Below, piece by piece: positions 62,725-64,000 of a DNA stretch of 64,000 bases (position 1 is its first letter; each line of letters starts with the position of its first letter). The notes beneath the pieces are model-generated. The model was not told the DNA's origin, made no database searches, and saw only the letters and a list, made by a program, of their open reading frames with translations. The translations under genes and the position numbers were made by a program. Location of the stretch: positions 372,001 to 436,000 of the forward strand of contig NZ_JAJJOE010000008.1 in NCBI RefSeq assembly GCF_020907405.1, read 5' to 3'. The stretch comes from Arthrobacter sp. zg-Y769. Lineage in GTDB: Bacteria; Actinomycetota; Actinomycetes; Actinomycetales; Micrococcaceae.

Positions 62725-64000
62725 ATGGCCCGGCGCCAACCCGTCTCCAAATCCGTACCCGGCGAAAAGATCGCCGAGAACATCATCGAGATAGATGTCA
62801 CCACCGAGATGGAGGGCTCCTTCCTCGAATACGCCTACTCGGTGATCTATTCGCGTGCCCTGCCCGATGCACGCGACGGCCTGAAGCCTGTCCAGCGGCG
62901 CATCCTGTACATGATGTCGGACATGGGGCTGCGGCCGGACCGCGGGCATGTGAAGTCCGCCCGCGTGGTGGGTGAGGTGATGGGCAAGCTCCACCCGCAC
63001 GGAGACACGGCGATTTACGACGCCATGGTGCGCATGGCACAGGACTGGGCGCTGCGCCTGCCGCTGATTGACGGCCACGGCAACTTCGGCTCGCTCGACG
63101 ACGGCCCGGCTGCCGCCCGCTATACCGAAGCCCGGCTGGCGGCCCCTGCCCTGACCCTGACGGACCACCTCGACGAAGACGTGGTGGACTTCGTCCCGAA
63201 CTATGACAACCAGCTCCAGCAGCCCGAAGTGCTGCCGGCCGCCTTCCCCAACCTGCTGGTCAACGGTGCCACGGGTATTGCCGTGGGCATGGCCACGAAC
63301 ATGGCCCCGCACAACCTCGGCGAGGTTATTGCCGCCACGCAGCACCTGATCGCCAACCCCGATGCCGGGCTGGATGAGCTGATGCGGTTCATCCCGGGGC
63401 CGGACCTGCCCACGGGCGGACGGATTGTCGGCCTGGACGGTATCCGCGACGCCTACGCCACCGGCCGCGGTTCCTTCAAGACACGCGCCAAGGTGGAGGT
63501 GGAGCAGCTCACCGCCCGCCGCACCGGCCTGGTGGTGACCGAGCTGCCGTACATGGTCGGCCCGGAAAAGGTCATTGAAAAGATCAAGGACGCCGTAACG
63601 TCCAAGAAGCTCCAGGGCATCTCCGACATTGTGGACCTCACCGACCGGAGCCACGGCCTGCGCCTGGTGATCGAGCTGAAGAACGGGTTCAACCCCAACG
63701 CGGTACTCGCCCAGCTCTACAAGTTCACGCCCATGGAGGATTCCTTCGGCATCAACAACGTCACGCTGGTGGACGGCCAGCCCCGGACCCTGGGCCTGGT
63801 TGAGCTGCTGCAGGTCTACGTTGCGCACCGTCTCGGCGTGGTCCGCCGCCGCACCGCCTACCGGCTGAGCCGGAAGAAGGACCGGCTGCACCTGGTCGAG
63901 GGCCTCCTGATCGCCATTGTCGACATTGACGAAGTCATCCAGATCATCCGGTCCTCGGATGAAACCGCCCAGGCCCGGGAACGGCTGATGGCGGTCTACG
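62725..64000 (+). CDS. DNA topoisomerase IV subunit A / GyrA-type (3' end outside the window)
   Basis: DNA-cleaving subunit of a type IIA topoisomerase; 425 codons are visible and the frame is still open at the window end. [22 protein letters not shown] and [18 protein letters not shown] form the winged-helix part. The catalytic tyrosine is in AARYTEARL (residue about 134), and the tower region follows [25 protein letters not shown]. In actinobacteria the copy next to the GNAT/acyl-CoA-synthetase fusion is usually annotated as topoisomerase IV subunit A (parC-like), distinct from gyrA next to gyrB; the missing C-terminal domain would confirm this. ATG at 62725. Confidence 0.92.
   Translation, partial: MARRQPVSKSVPGEKIAENIIEIDVTTEMEGSFLEYAYSVIYSRALPDARDGLKPVQRRILYMMSDMGLRPDRGHVKSARVVGEVMGKLHPHGDTAIYDAMVRMAQDWALRLPLIDGHGNFGSLDDGPAAARYTEARLAAPALTLTDHLDEDVVDFVPNYDNQLQQPEVLPAAFPNLLVNGATGIAVGMATNMAPHNLGEVIAATQHLIANPDAGLDELMRFIPGPDLPTGGRIVGLDGIRDAYATGRGSFKTRAKVEVEQLTARRTGLVVTELPYMVGPEKVIEKIKDAVTSKKLQGISDIVDLTDRSHGLRLVIELKNGFNPNAVLAQLYKFTPMEDSFGINNVTLVDGQPRTLGLVELLQVYVAHRLGVVRRRTAYRLSRKKDRLHLVEGLLIAIVDIDEVIQIIRSSDETAQARERLMAVY

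Overview
The window is high-GC actinobacterial DNA. The gene content and order point to a member of the Micrococcaceae, most likely Arthrobacter in the broad sense. The right half follows the order known from actinobacteria such as the Mycobacterium tuberculosis Rv2680-Rv2699c locus: DUF3000, ribonuclease D, (fadA-fadB), dxs, aconitase, TRAM-domain RNA methyltransferase, the CeoB/CeoC-type TrkA pair, DUF3159, OB-fold protein, DUF3710, dut, DUF3093, DUF4193, sepH. It then continues through thymidine kinase, an alkaline-phosphatase-fold protein, DUF5998, a GNAT/acyl-CoA-synthetase fusion and the start of a type IIA topoisomerase A subunit. Starts are often GTG or TTG, and same-strand genes commonly overlap by 1-4 bases. 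I saw no tRNA, rRNA, CRISPR array, transposase or phage module.

Layout. 0-4.2 kb: 3' part of a V/A-type ATPase operon (E-A-B-D). 4.5-10.7 kb: a sugar ABC importer (lipoprotein plus two permeases, no ATPase) with a GH38 alpha-mannosidase, bracketed by two related long palindromes. 10.8-16.2 kb: a thiolase, a repeat-rich gap, an ArsR-like regulator with its MFS exporter, and release factor 3. 16.4-20.3 kb: an orphan lipoprotein, a DUF6421/SDR gene pair and a threonine-aldolase-type enzyme. 20.4-22.4 kb: DUF3000 and ribonuclease D. 22.4-36.5 kb: an accessory stretch of single genes in changing orientation (four GNATs, DinB, GlsB-like, secreted 5'-nucleotidase, secreted M6 peptidase, UvrA2, MmpS-like lipoprotein, holin-like and repeat-rich membrane proteins, esterase). 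36.7-40.1 kb: fadA-fadB behind a perfect palindromic operator. 40.1-43.7 kb: a second accessory patch with inverted palindromic elements, two small genes, an aldo/keto reductase, a repeat-mediated duplication and an NmrA-like protein. 43.8-64 kb: the conserved block from dxs to the topoisomerase.

How the genes work together. The importer and mannosidase form one unit for uptake and hydrolysis of alpha-mannosides, probably energised by a shared ATPase encoded elsewhere. FadA and FadB make the trifunctional beta-oxidation set. The two TrkA proteins gate potassium uptake. Dut and Tdk serve dTTP supply, and SepH serves division. The most unusual content is non-coding: at least three families of palindromic repeats (22-nt arms at 4.3 and 10.7 kb; about 94-bp elements at 29.0, 40.1 and 40.9 kb; CCTGCGGTTTG-type repeats at 12.2 and 42.0-42.5 kb) and several well-formed candidate operators. 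I found no obviously new defence or biosynthetic system.
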